A stretch of DNA of 64,000 nt from Lophius americanus (GCA_037951165.1 JBBDHG010000098.1:1470001-1534000); one strand, 5' to 3'. Shown: positions 34,072-44,974, counted from the first letter of the stretch. Notes: generated from the sequence alone by a model not told the origin. A program made the numbers and translations.

Positions 34072-34371
34072 GCAATGCCAGAGGAGCCCACGTTTACTTG
34101 CTTGATGAAAATCCTTCTGCTCACTTACAAAGCCCTTAACGGTCAGGCACCAACGTATCTGAAGGAGCTCATAGTTCCATATTGTCCAATCAGAAGTCTG
34201 CGCTCCCAGCATGCAGGGTTACTTGTAGTACCTGGAGTCTCCAGAAGTAGAATGGGAGCCAGAGCTTTCAGCTATCAGGCTCCTCTCCTGTGGAATCATC
34301 TTACAATCTGGGTTGGGTGGGCAAAGACCCTCTCTACATTTCAAAGTAGGTATGATAAAGTTTATAATTAA
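34072..34371 (+). pseudogene. LINE-B ORF C-terminal fragment
   Basis: The plus-strand frame 34075-34371 (98 codons) reads ILLLTYKALNGQAPTYLKEL, then RSLRSQHAGLLVVP and GARAFSYQAPLLWNHL. This matches the conserved C-terminal region of CR1/L2/Rex1-type ORF2 proteins. It has no RT motifs because of 5' truncation. Confidence 0.85.
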
Positions 34372-35195
34372 GGCTGGCATAAGCTAGCTCTTAGCTATGC
34401 TGCTATAGGTTTAGACTGCTAGGGGATCTCCCATGATGCACTGAGCTTTTCTCTCGTCCTCTCTCACTGTCCCTCTTTATATATCCCTCACTTTAATGCA
34501 TGTCACTGGATTAATAATAATAATAATAATAATACATTTAATGCATGTTACTGGATTAATACATGTTACTGGATTAATTCATGTTAAATGGTTTAATGCA
34601 TGTTAAATGGATTAATACATTTCTCTGCCCTGGAAGGTCACATGGTTGGTGATTGCATCTGCTGCTGTGGACCTGCTCGATGTCCAATGATCACAAGATG
34701 ATCATGATGATGATTATTGTTATTATTATTATTATTATTATTTTTGTATAGTATTTCCCCCATAAGCTATGGCTATATGTTACATTAATATTAATGTTAT
34801 TATCAACCTGGGATCCCTGCTGCCGCCGCGGCCCGGCCATGGAGCGGTTGGAGAAAGTGGATTTTAGCTGATATCTTTGCTGCTTTCCCCCATCTGTATC
34901 TCTCCTCACCTGTGTCTCTCTCTTTCTCTCTCTCACTCTCTTTTTTTTCAAACCCAACAGGTCATGGCAGTAGGCCGTCCACCCTGAGTCTTGGATCTGC
35001 TCAAGGTTTCTGCCCGTTAAAGGGCTTTTTTTTCCGCCATTGTCGCCATGTGCTGCTCAAAGAGGAATTTATTGGGTCCTGTAGATAATTATATAAAGAG
35101 TTTGGTCTAGACCTGCTCTTTCTGGAAAACACCTTGAGACAACTGTTCTTGTGAATTGGCACTATATAAATAAAGATGATTGATTGATTGATGGA
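34072..35195 (+). mobile_element. L2/Rex1-like LINE (family B), 3' end
   Basis: 5'-truncated fragment with about 300 bp of ORF C-terminus, a long CT-rich 3' UTR and a structured tail. Diagnostic phrases are GGTCATGGCAGTAGGCCGTC, CACCCTGAGTCTTGGATCTG, CTCAAGGTTTCTGCCCGTTA, GTCTAGACCTGCTCTTTCTG and CACCTTGAGACAACTGTTCT. It ends with ACTATATAAATAAAGATGAT and (GATT)n. The 3' UTR includes ATGCATGTTACTGGATTAAT repeats (34495-34620) and (ATT)n (34717-34742). Its tail sequence differs from family A. Confidence 0.85.
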
Positions 35196-35800
35196 TCAGG
35201 GTTCTCTCACAAAACAGTTGAAAACCTTTATTCAAAAATTTTATCGATGATTAAATTACATTTTACATGACCGAAATCAGTAAAAATCCCTTTGAATAGA
35301 AACTAACTTGCATTTTTTTGAAAGCCTCCATCAAACCCTTCAACTATTAACGTCTAACTGGAAAAACTTTCAGAGAATCTCTAAATTTTTTTAGAAATTA
35401 ATTTGGGTTTACTACAATAATAATGGTAAAAACCTCAACATCTACTTAATTGAAAATTATCGGGGAAATGAAGTAGAGACAATCTACCACATTGAACACT
35501 TATCTGTAACTTTTTCTGAAGTGCTGTCCCTTGACAGAAACTGTAACGTCACATTTGGCTTGTGTGGCCATTTTTCCCCTCATTGGAAATAAACTAGCAA
35601 GACATATTTCCTTTTCATATTGGCAATTCCACAACATATATCAAAACTGTGACTATGCAATAGGTTTTATAAGATGAAAATAGAACATGATTAAAACACA
35701 AGTTTTTGTTTATATCAAATTGTCCAAAATGATCAGAACTGGTTTAATCTCATACAGGGATAAAGGATAAAGCTATATAAAGAACTTTTAGTTGGCAATT
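35196..35800. other. no recognised feature
   Basis: AT-rich sequence, unassigned. It contains an ATCATT-like decay of the LINE-B tail at its left edge. Confidence 0.4.
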
Positions 35801-35809
35801 TAATGGTTT

Positions 35810-36157
35810 GTGACAGCTGTGTCACCAAGGTGTGAACCCCCCTGCCAAACGGACCAAAGGAAAACGACTAATTGCAATGGACAATCGACTTTGATCAATT
35901 GCAGATGTGGAAAGCAGCACTTCAATGAAGAGCTAGAAGGAACAGCGAAAGGAGACGTGGATCGAATGCTGCGGGCGATGATGACAATTGTTAGCCTAGC
36001 TTTGGAAACGATTGGAGCAATGGAGGAGAGGCCAGCCAGAACAACCTTCACCACGAATAGGAGATCTGCAAAGATCAACAGGATTAGGCAGGAGTTGAAG
36101 TCCCTCAAGAAGCAAAACAAACAGGCCAGGGAGTACTATATGTTATTTTTTCAATAA
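35810..36157 (+). pseudogene. probable LINE ORF fragment (basic coiled-coil linker)
   Basis: A 115-codon frame. Residues about 80-108 (TNRRSAKINRIRQELKSLKK and following QNKQARE) resemble the Arg/Lys-rich segment found upstream of the RT domain in some fish retrotransposon polyproteins, where an 'RR-x-K-I-x-x-(I/L)RQEL(K)-x-L-x-x-Q' pattern recurs. The next conserved part (the RRAEW-type motif) is missing; the frame stops. The first 40 residues include four Cys, but no zinc-binding spacing is clear. This may belong to a third LINE lineage. A small independent host gene is possible but less likely. Confidence 0.45.
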
Positions 36158-36159
36158 CA

Positions 36160-37890
36160 AATAGTAGCTTAAAATGTGCTCAGTCAAACAGTTGAGCAGG
36201 ACATTTCTGTCCTTCAGAGACAAGTAGGTGACTGTAATCTACAATCATAAAATATAATGTTAATAAGGGATTAAAAGGAATAGAAAAACATTTTTTAGCC
36301 ATACATTTTTATACAAACATAGTTTATTTGAGCTGATATGCCTCAGAGCATCAATCCAGATTGTTCCTCCTCACCAAGTATGTCTAATAACTTCCCTTCC
36401 CATAAAGCTCAAGCTTTTCATGTTTTATGTGTTAACCTCAATTTAATGGTATTCCATGTTTTGCTTTTCTTGTTGTATGACTCAGCCTGGTGTCTGGTTT
36501 GGCTTATTGGTTCATCATAATCATGTGTGGAGGATTAATTAAGATATAAATTGTGTAATAAATTTTCTCCACTTAGAATCTTGACACCGAACCTGTTTTT
36601 GCTCCGTGAGCTGATTTGTGTCTTGTTGTAAACAGTTTGTATGGAGGACGTCTTTTCATCATTGGTGCAAACAGAAGATAGTTTTCTTGGAATCTGTTTT
36701 TCCCAAAAGCTCAAGGCTGCATCCACTGCTGGCCTTGAAGGAAACTCTCCAGTGTTACATTTCAATTGCTGTAAATATCAGTGGAAGGTTTGAATCGGAC
36801 TTGTGTCCTTGGCGGTCGCTGACAGCGAGCCTGACAAATGTATCTCTTGAAACCATGCTTCTGAGGAGAAAAAAAGGAGTTATAGAGATTCGATTTACAA
36901 TCGAGTTTTTTCATTCAACATTTTAATCTGTAGCTGACACACAGCAGTCTTGACCCTCCAACAGCATCAGTAGCCACCAGAATTGTACAATTTAAAAATA
37001 TCTGTCGTCTCTGACGTGAGGTGTGGTAGAATTCCAGTCACTGCACGTCCAATTTTAGGGATAGAAAGATCACTATGGGCTCAAATGAAACTCCTGAAAC
37101 TTTTCTAAATGCAAGTGAGGCAATCAAAGTTCAACCAATCCCAAACTAGGATTTATCCCCTTATCTAACTATAAGGCAGGGGCCGTCAAACCCAATTTCA
37201 GCTCAGGCCACAACCTCATCAAGGTTAGGACTAATGTATAATAAATGTATCTAGTCTTTATCTTGTTACGTAATTGCCCCTGTAAACAATTATTTTTGTC
37301 TTTGTTATTATACCACTTTCTTATTAAAGTATTATTACACAAATATTATCAAGCACTATTTATTACATTCTCTTTCACGAGTCCAACCAAGCCAGTTCTC
37401 TCGCCACAAGCTGAAGGCGCGCCATCGGGCGTAAGCCCCGCAAACTCTTCCCAGGCTAATATCATATTACTTACGCCATAAAGATATCACTCCCCGTCGT
37501 CGTGCATGAAGCGCAAACATGTATTGGCTGTGCGGTAGCTCATTAAATGGCCGTTTCTTTTTTTTTGGGTATTATTCATACTTTAATCAGACCTCATTAC
37601 TCGGCTTCATGGCCACTGCTGGAAACAGTTGACACTGAGATGATAACACCCAGTACCTGGATACCTTCAGTGTGCAAGTGACAAAGTTGAGATGCATGTG
37701 TGATATGTAGTCTATTGGGACCGTCTCTGACATAGAATTGTATTATAAGGATTGCGAGCCAAATACAATGAGGTGCTGAGCCCGAATTTGGCTTTTTGTC
37801 CGAGAGTTTGATATGTATGCTTCAAGGTCATTGTGGAGACTTGGTCTCTCTTGAATAAAGATAACGGAGTATAATTGTAAAACTGTTGGT
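36160..37890. other. mostly unique DNA; candidate regulatory part at 36590-36950
   Basis: The 36590-36950 part is repeat-free and GC-balanced with motif-like AT cores (GTAAACAGTTTGTATGG, CAATTGCTGTAAATATC); conservation untested. The rest is AT-rich, with no element ends and no supported gene. Confidence 0.3.
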
Positions 37891-37892
37891 GG

Positions 37893-38165
37893 CAGTAAAT
37901 GGGCTGTTGCTATAGAGCACCAATCTAGTCTGCTCCAACACTCAAGAGTTCTCTACAACATGAGCCGCCATTCAAACATTCACACACACACACACACATT
38001 CAGCGGTCGGTGGTTTGGGAGTGGTAACAATTCATAAAATCATTCATACACCGGTAAACAGTCATCTGGAGACAACAGGGGCTCAGTGTCTTGCTTCAAA
38101 GACACGTCAACGTATAGATAGCATGTCCAACTGATCGACCTTCTGAGTGGACCACCGCTCTACAT
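37893..38165 (-). mobile_element. tRNA-derived SINE, minus strand
   Basis: Read on the minus strand it has GGTGGTCCACTCAGAAGGTC, then ACGTGTCTTTGAAGCAAGAC, ACTGAGCCCCTGTTGTC, a (TG)n tract, TGTTTGAATGGCGGC, a degraded CGCTTTGAGTG/CTAGAAAGGCGC-type segment and CAGCCCATTTACTGCC. This order matches the SINE at 38643-38888 and extends to its 3' end, which that copy lacks. The tRNA-like head is truncated before the A box. Confidence 0.65.
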
Positions 38166-38595
38166 CCTGTGTCACAGCCCCCCCACCAGTATTGACTTGC
38201 TGGTTAGAATCACTTGAGAACTTTGTCATAACCCTGACGGAGGTGTTCAGTGTTTATAGGATCACCAGATCATACAGTGTTCATGAACTCATATAGACAT
38301 TTATACATGTTGGTTTCCAGGCTCTGCTTAACTGTATGATTAATAATAATAATAATAATAATACATTGCATTTATAACACACTTTACATTTGGATCAAAT
38401 CTCAAAGTGCTACAAGGTTAAATCAGATAAAAGCATCAATAACAAATAAAAATAATAACTATATAAAACCTGATCAAAAAGCAGCAATGTTAATTAAAGG
38501 TATAGGTTCTGTTAAAAAGGAAAGTTTTAAATGTGTCAGTTGTCTGTGGAGCCCTCAGATGGTCAGGGAGGGCATTCCACAGACGAGGGGCAGCA

Positions 38596-38637
38596 GCACA
38601 GAAGGCCCGATCACCCTTCGGGCCTTCTGTTCTGTGC
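38596..38637. repeat. palindromic junction within LINE copy 2
   Basis: CAGAAGGCCCGA (38599-38610) and TCGGGCCTTCTG (38618-38629) form a perfect 12-bp stem around loop TCACCCT. Right of the loop, the LINE sequence is repeated backwards as far as TTCTGTGCC before the SINE begins. This marks a foldback or template-switch junction. Confidence 0.8.
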
Positions 38638-38642
38638 CGTTT

Positions 38643-38888
38643 GGGCGACGGTGGCTCAGTTGGTTGAGTGGTTGTCCACCTATCTGAAAGTCAGTGGTTC
38701 AATCCCTGGCGACTGCAGTCCACATGTCGAAGTGTCTTTGGGCAAGATACTGAACCCCAAGTTGCTCCCAATGGCTGTTACATTGGTGTGTGAATGATTG
38801 CATGACTGTTACTGCTCATGATGAGCATGTGGTGCCTTACATGGCAGCCTCTGTGTGAATGTTAGTGTGAATGGGTGAATGGGTTAAT
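38643..38888 (+). mobile_element. tRNA-derived SINE nested in LINE copy 2
   Basis: The head has a Pol III A box TGGCTCAGTTGG (38652-38663) and B box GGTTCAATCCC (38696-38706), 55 bp from start to end as in tRNA genes. The body has CACATGTCGAAGTGTCTTTG, GGGCAAGATACTGAACCCCA and AGTTGCTCCCAATGG, with GTGTGAATGGGTGAATGGG near the right end. The usual 3' segment (CGCTTTGAG...CATTTACC) is absent, so the copy is 3'-truncated. It lies opposite in strand to the host LINE. Confidence 0.75.
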
Positions 38889-38892
38889 GCTC

Positions 38893-39805
38893 CGAGGTTG
38901 GTGACTAATGAAGAGAGTGGAATGTCGTAACCAGAGAAGGTAATACTGGTTATGGAGGAAGACTGGGTCTTATGTGGGGTGCCAATTAAAATTGCTTCGG
39001 TTTTGGAGCTGTTCAACTGGAGAAAGTTGTTTTGCATCCACACTTTTATCTCCTCCAGACAAGCGCGGAGAGTTGACAGGGGAGATGATGATGATGACGA
39101 TGAGGATGGAGAGGCTGCGGAGGAACATGTGTCAGTTTTTATGTAGATTTGCGTGTCATCAGCGTAGCAATGGAATGAGAGTCCATATAGACTGATGACA
39201 TGGCCAAGGCGGAGAATGTACAGTATGAAGAGAATGGGGCCAAGGACTGATCCCTGGAGGACCCCACAGGTGACGGTGTGTGTCCGGGACCTTGAACTTC
39301 CAAGGGAAACGTATTCTGTTCTGTCAGTGAGGTAGGATTGAAACCAGTTTAGGGCGGTGGCAGTGAGTCCAGTGGTGTGATGTAGGCGGTGTAGGAGTAT
39401 TCCATGGTCAACTGTGTGGAAGGCAGCGGACAAATCAAGGAGAATCAGGAGGGAAGGTGAACCAGCATCTGCTGCCATCCGTAGGTCATTTGTTACTCTA
39501 AGCAGAACTGTTTCTGTGCTGTGGGCGGAGCGGAAACCAGACTGAAAGGTTTCAAAGAGGTTGTTGTATTTGAGGTGGTCCTGGAGGTGGGCAGCAATTA
39601 CTTTTTCCAGTACTTTGGAGAAGAATGGGAGTTTGGAAATGGGCCTGTAATTAACAAAAACTTCTGTATCGAGAGTAGGTTTTTTGAGGAGTGGTCTGAT
39701 TATGGCAGCTTTTAGGGCAGATGGAACAAAGCCAGCCTGGAGGGATTGGTTTATTACAGCGGTGATCAGGGGACTGATGGAAGAGATGTTAGTTTTCTTA
39801 CTAGG
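38893..39805 (-). pseudogene. LINE-A reverse-transcriptase ORF, nearly continuous
   Basis: Reading leftward, the frame covers about 300 codons: NYRPISKLPFFSKVLEKV (fingers), FQSGFRSAHSTETVLLR, motif A LLDLSAAFHTVDH, motif B GVLQGSVLGPILFILYI, motif C CYADDTQIYI, then EEIKVWMQNNFLQLNSSKTE and SITSITFSGYDIPLSS. The motif C Asp pair and the motif A 'LLD' Asp are kept, but two conserved residues differ: the second motif A Asp is His (AFHTVDH) and the motif B Pro is Leu (GVLQG). A Ser run (about 14) follows motif C. The frame enters SINE sequence at 38892. A one-base shift near 39805 separates it from the upstream part. Confidence 0.9.
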
Positions 39806-40165
39806 GCTGTAGGAAAGGAGTCGAGGGCACAGGTGGAAGGTTTCATGGTCCTGATGATAAACTCAACCTCTTGCTGTGAGATTTCTGGGAAGCACTTTAG
39901 AGGCTGGGTGATCTCAAAACTGTGAGTAAGCAGACTGGATAGGTAGAGTGGAGGACCCAGAATGGACCGAACGGATTGAGTCAATTTTCGATTTGAAGAA
40001 AGCCATGGAATTATTACAGTGCTCTTCTGTAATTTCTGTAAGTGAGGGAGTTTGTGTTTTTGTATCAGTCATTGGCTGATACAAACTTTGCAAAAAGAAG
40101 ATGCTGGAAGCGACTGTCCTGGTTTCTGGGTTGATGTTTTTCAAATTCCTGAAGTAATGACTATT
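39806..40165 (-). pseudogene. LINE-A ORF, region upstream of the RT domain
   Basis: Minus-strand pieces read NPETRTVASSIFFLQSLYQP, SLTEITEEHCNNSMAFFKSK, IDSIRS, and after a shift LKCFPEISQQEVEFIIRTMK and SFPTALVRKL. These match the linker between endonuclease and RT of L2-type ORF2 proteins. At least two frame changes (near 39805 and 39950) break it. Confidence 0.8.
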
Positions 40166-40174
40166 AAGGCGATT

Positions 40175-40710
40175 AAGGCTAAGTTCACACCACAAGTCTT
40201 AATGCTCAATTCCGATTTTTTGTGTCGTTGTTTACACTCCTTTCAATAAGTGGCGTACATCAGATTCCACTATGAGCAGTTCACGGCCCTAAACTGACCA
40301 GCATTCGCAGAAAGACCAATACGAACATGTCAAATGCTGCTTACTGTCAATATGGAAAGAAATAGGAGTTGCTAAAGTTAGTTTAAAAGTTTTTGTGTAT
40401 AGTAAATTTGAAAATAATGTTTTATAGCATTTATAGTGATGTTTTCCCCTGAAAAGCGACTCCCACCAACGCAGCTTCTTGATGAATGTAGATGGAATAT
40501 GACATCAAAGTTGAATTAATTCCTATCTGATTATTCAGATTTAGGTCACTTTGCAAAATATCCAGCCTGTGTCTGATTAAGGACCACATAATTAAGGACT
40601 AAATAATTATGGATGTGGCCCAAATCGGAACTGGAAAAGATCAGATTCCATGTAGTTCTGTTCACACTGCAATGAAAGAATTACTTATGAACAAAGAATC
40701 AGAAAGGGCC
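40175..40710. mobile_element. possible MITE-like segment
   Basis: AGTTCACACCACAAGTCTTA and TGCTCAATTCCGATTTTTTG at the left, and GGCCCAAATCGGAACTGG with GTTCTGTTCACACTGCAATG at the right, resemble a fish MITE class with TTCACAC ends and CCGATTT subterminal repeats. The ends are not clean inverted repeats and no target duplication was confirmed. It abuts the 5' end of LINE copy 2. Confidence 0.3.
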
Positions 40711-40739
40711 CACATTTTTCCGATAGTGTGACTGTAGAG

Positions 40740-42480
40740 TTAATGAGTGTAAGGACTGTTGGCCAATATATTTCCCTTTAAAAACTTTGATGGTCTACTG
40801 TTTCATTGAATAACGAAATTCAATTCTTGAGAGAATTATCCAGAGCTGAATAAAACTTTTTGGGGGCAACAGTGCATGTTACATAAGCCTGAATATTTTT
40901 TTTTTGAGTTGCATGTAACTCTTTGTCTCCCTGAATCATTTGTACCCGGTCTTTCCCACTTTGACCTCATCCCACGCTCACGCCTACCCCATTGAATTCA
41001 TTCCACCCTGCTGCCACTGGAATCACTTTCCCTTTTTAACAACATAACTCATTTCTATCGTCAGTACTTGTCCTGGGTTTCCGTCCACTCTGTGTCGGTA
41101 TGTTTTGTAGAAACATGCATGAAGATGGACATGCGGTTCATATACACGATTTAATTTTGCTCTATTCGTGATCGGTTGTTTCACCATCATCAACAAAAAG
41201 CTGCAGGATATAGCCGGTGTTACAATCAATCACAAATTACATAGATAAATGTATGAATGTAAAAACGCCATAGATTATAATTTAGACAAAGCAGCAGACT
41301 CTCTGACTGTGACATTATATTAGAGGGGGGAGTTGTCCCCTGCAGTGTGGTTGAAGAATGAGAACAGCTTTCCAAGCAATGCGCCATCCTCCCCTGGAAA
41401 TGCCGTCCACTTCAGATGATAACCTTTCTCCTGGGCAGGTGTGGGGGTGGGGGGTGGGGCAGAGTGGGTGTCAGAGCTTCATTATCTTTGTGTCACATTA
41501 AAGCTCATCCTCTGGAGCCTTTGGAGAGCTGCTGAGGCGACCTGGGTCACATGTTTGCACCTGCCACAGACACGAAAATACCACACCATGCACAAAAACC
41601 CACATCTGTAAATGACCTCTCCCACTCAAGATCACCCTTACCTAGATGTAGATAAACACACAGCATGGATTGGAGGTGGTGACTGTGACAACACTGACAA
41701 ACACAGGAACAAACTGACATAAATTGCACACGTGCTCAAGTTGTTACCTGTCCTATTTGTCCTCTCTGGTTTTTTTCTTTCCTGTTACAGTACAATCACT
41801 CCCTCTCTTCACACACATTCACACACACACACACTCATACACACACAAAAACACCACTCTCCCCGCTACTGACAAGATACATGATGAACGCATCTACAGT
41901 GATTTATAATAACTCACTTCAGAGTGATGCCATTGCAGAGGAGGAAATTGAACAAACAGGCCCTGTTATCTGTCACCAGATGACCCAGTTCAAGTTCAAG
42001 AAGCTGCCTGTCAAGTACAATTGACTGCACAACTGATATATTAGACCTTAATGGCAGCAGAAAAAAGACGCTCTTAACGATTGCCTTTGCTGGGCTTGTG
42101 AAGGTCCTTACGTGAGGGGTGGATCGCAAAAAGGGAAACAAATGATTTCCTGAAACAGCATCTTCCTTCCAAAAAAAAAAAGAAAGTCTATTTGATAGAG
42201 ATGATGGTATGGACGGCTTCGGTTAAGTGAGTTAGCTCTTAGCGGATTCTTGGTACATCCTGCTGAGAGGCAGCGATTTAAACATCCAGCGTACACAGAA
42301 GATAAGTTAGAGTCGTATTTGTGGTCCAGACAAAGACACATCCAGTGCTTTGAGTTCTGATTTTGTTCCACCAAACCCTGAGAGAAGTATTTTGTCCATT
42401 AGCTGTTAAAACCTCCTTCCTGTCTGGTTTTGGGCTGCTTTAGGAGATAGTAATATATATTTCAGAAAATAGTAGGTGGT
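40740..42480. other. mostly unique DNA; short (CA)n at 41806-41846
   Basis: Imperfect CACACATTCACACACACAC runs lie at 41810-41846. The rest has no supported gene or element. Confidence 0.4.
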
Positions 42481-42494
42481 TGTTGGTGAAACTA

Positions 42495-42740
42495 CACCTA
42501 GGCTGTTGTCCCCTACATCAAGGGTATATCTCCGAAAAAGCCCCCAATCCCCTGCATTGTAAAAGTAATCCCCCTGATGAAGTTATGTCTGAAAAACTGT
42601 GTTTTTCATGCAAATATCCCCCAATTGAGTAAAATATGAAACATTGGCTTTAAATGTGATATATAGAAAAGTTGATTCATATTCACAAGGTTTGGACCAA
42701 ATCGGACCAATGGTTGAGAAATGTAGAAACCCCAGAATAG
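42495..42740 (+). repeat. repeat R, copy 10 (left half)
   Basis: Near-consensus left end: CCCCTACATCAAGGGTATAT, CTCCGAAAAAGCCCCCAATC, CCCTGCATTGTAAAAG, CCCCCTGATGAAGTTATG. One unit follows (GAGTAAAATATGAAACATTG, GGTTTGGACCAAATCGGACC, AATGGTTGAGAAATG), and then homology stops. The upstream GCTGTTGTCCCCTACA is shared with copy 11, so the element extends left of GGGTATATC. Confidence 0.85.
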
Positions 42741-42956
42741 CTGGGAGTTTTTGAATGATTCAATTTGAACCTACCCTTAGGAACTGTGTACGTCCAAATA
42801 GACTTTGTCCTTTATTGCTTCATCTGTGCAACAGTGTTTGCTTCAGTTGATGAGGCATCAAATTTTCCTCTTGTTATCGAAATTGTGTATACAAGTATAC
42901 ATATATAATTAAATAGGCATATTGTTGATATTTGTTATATACAAATCTACTGCTTT

Positions 42957-43062
42957 TTCACAAAATCAACATTTATTTGAGAAGGTCAGGGGACAATTTA
43001 TTTATTTAATTCATTTGAAAATGGTCCCCTGACCTTTTCAAATAAATATTGTTTTGCTTTTT
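42957..43062. repeat. foldback inverted repeat, arms about 42 bp
   Basis: The left arm (about 42957-42998, containing AAATCAACATTTATTTGAG, AGGTCAGGGGAC) and the right arm (about 43023-43062, GGTCCCCTGACCTTTTCAAA, TAAATATTG, TTTTGCTTTTTG) are reverse complements with few mismatches, separated by about 25 bp of AT-rich loop. The arm phrase 'AACATTTAATTTGAGAAG..CAGGGGG' resembles the R left end, so this may be two R fragments joined head to head. Confidence 0.7.
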
Positions 43063-43839
43063 GTCCAAATGTCATTTTTTTTCTTTCAAATGGAGAACAT
43101 AGTAGCATTTGCTTGATCTAATATGTCACTCCTGGCCTGGCAGTATCTTTCCAAAACGTAGCTGAGGTTTTTTTCGCAAGCAAATGACAAAAATGTATCC
43201 CTATTGGTTCACCTTTCCCATACCTGTGATTTTTCTTTTCATATTGGGAATAGTCCTAAAATAAAAAATAAAAAATTGAATGTTTTTTTGCTATAATTTT
43301 TCTATTACTTTGTAAGCCTCCTCCCAAAAAATCTTATTTTACTACGTTGTCAAAAAAAAAGAAAGTAAGTCCCCTTCAACCCAGTGCATTTCATAAAATC
43401 TGGGATAAAGATATTTTCTTGTTCTTCTGGCTGTTCCCTGTAGGGGTCCCCATAGCTGATCATCTGTGTCCTCTGCATCTTCCTCTGTCACACCAACCAA
43501 CTGCATGTCCCCTTTCTCCACATCTAGAAACTTCCTCTTTGCTCTTTTCTCCTGGTGAGAAAACATTCAAACCTACAAATAACACAAATAATCAAGGCAT
43601 TGATAAAGACCAGGGACCAGATTAGAGTCGGACATTTATAATTTGACAATGAAAGACCCAGTTCCATGAAAAAGGTAAAAGGATGTTTTAGTGGGAAAAA
43701 CATTTTTGGGTGTTTTGTAACAATAATAATTTTGAAAAGTGACCTTTAAAAGTTCTCAAGTCGAGAGAATAAACAGCGGACTGATAAAATGACAGATACA
43801 CACAAAACCAAAGAAGCCCCTGTAACATAATGCTGCAGC

Positions 43840-44490
43840 ACATGGTCAAGAGAGGAGTTCAAGTTTACTCATTGTAAACTATTTCAAACCCATCCCACGG
43901 CTACTTTGGGAAAACACATTCACATTTTTTGCCGAGTTAAAAAGGCACAGCTCTGGAGGTGAGGTGGAAGCATATTCACAGCGATGCCCCCCACCCCACA
44001 GGTGTTAACCCTGCCCTAGCCTCAAGCTTTATTTAAAATTATTTTGTCCGTTTGAACTCATACATTCATTTCCACAGTGGGGGCAATTCACATTAGCGTA
44101 CAATTGCAGGGAAGAAAATTTCAATCAATGGATGTGGCACATGATCCCCCAGAGGTCATTTTACAGTTTCATTAGAGCAGCAGCATAAGATCCTCACATT
44201 GACCTGCTGGACTGTGAATCTCACACCACTAAATTATCCCCTGTTTAGCTGACAAAACAGATTTGGGGCTCGGACTTATTGGACTGCATTTCAGATACAG
44301 TTTGCTGTCAGTGCAGTTCAGACAGCCGCTCACTTGTCTGTAATGTCAAGCTGTTAATATGTACATCAGTGGACTCTCAGACACTCAGACAGCTCAGCAG
44401 ACAGCAACCCATCAGCGCCAAAGACCGGTGTCTGTTTCTCTCAGATAATTTGCAGTGTGTCATTTCTTTGTCTTTAATGAGTTAGAAACC
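43840..44490. promoter_or_regulatory. candidate conserved non-coding regulatory block
   Basis: About 650 bp without repeats or gene-like frames, rich in known factor cores: T-box CAGGTGTTAA (44000-44009), TTTAAAATTATTTT, CACATTAGCGTACAATTGC and CACACCACTAAATTATCCCC. GC-balanced flanks (CAGCAGCATAAGATCCTCAC, GTCAATG-type segments) give it an enhancer-like texture. Conservation untested. Confidence 0.32.
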
Positions 44491-44756
44491 ACAATGATCA
44501 TATAAGAGTAAGGCTGCGGTTAGAAGTTAATGTTATAAACACTGCACGGATTGTGATTGATAGGCTATCAAGGTTTTCTCCTTCATTTTTATCTATATCT
44601 CTATATATACTGCATATAAAATCTATCATTGATTGATCGTTGATTACTTCCACAGCAATATTGTTTGCCACTGTTGTTGTCTTTTTAGTCGTGGTGAGGA
44701 TTAAGCCTTCCACTTAATACATGTTATTTACTTAACTTAAAGTCTTTGTGCTTTAT

Positions 44757-44920
44757 CATCCTGCAGGGTCTCATGGCTCATACCTGTGGCTTTCTCCCTT
44801 TCTCTCTCTCTCTCTCTCTCTTGTCCTTGCTTGCTGTGTCTTTCTCCCTCCCTCTCTCTATGTTTCTCATTCAGCCCAAACAGTCAATGGCTGCCCACCC
44901 TGATTTGTGAATCTCGTCAT
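44757..44920 (+). mobile_element. LINE-B-like 3' UTR remnant with (CT)n
   Basis: CT-rich run (TTTCTCTCTCTCTCTCTCTC, 44801-44821; second run 44845-44858), then CATTCAGCCCAAACAGTCAA and TGGCTGCCCACCCTGATTTG. The order mirrors the 3' UTR of the LINE at 34072-35195 (CTCTCTC..., AACCCAACAGGTCATGGCAG, CACCCTGAGTCTTGG). No structured tail remains. Confidence 0.5.
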
Positions 44921-44974
44921 GAAGACCAAGACTACGTTTGACTAATTTCATATGACCTATGACCTAATAACTAG

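Larger units (their letters stand above)
38339..40165 (-). mobile_element. L2/Rex1-like LINE (family A), copy 2, interrupted
   Basis: Minus-strand counterpart of the LINE at 32021-33179, reaching much further 5'. The (ATT)n tail is at 38339-38364, followed by the complement of AGCACTTTGAGATTTGATCC. The element is interrupted at 38611-38892 by a short inverted duplication and a SINE. About 465 bp present in copy 1 (its 32430-32895) are missing here. The 5' limit near 40165 is where coding similarity fades. Confidence 0.85.
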
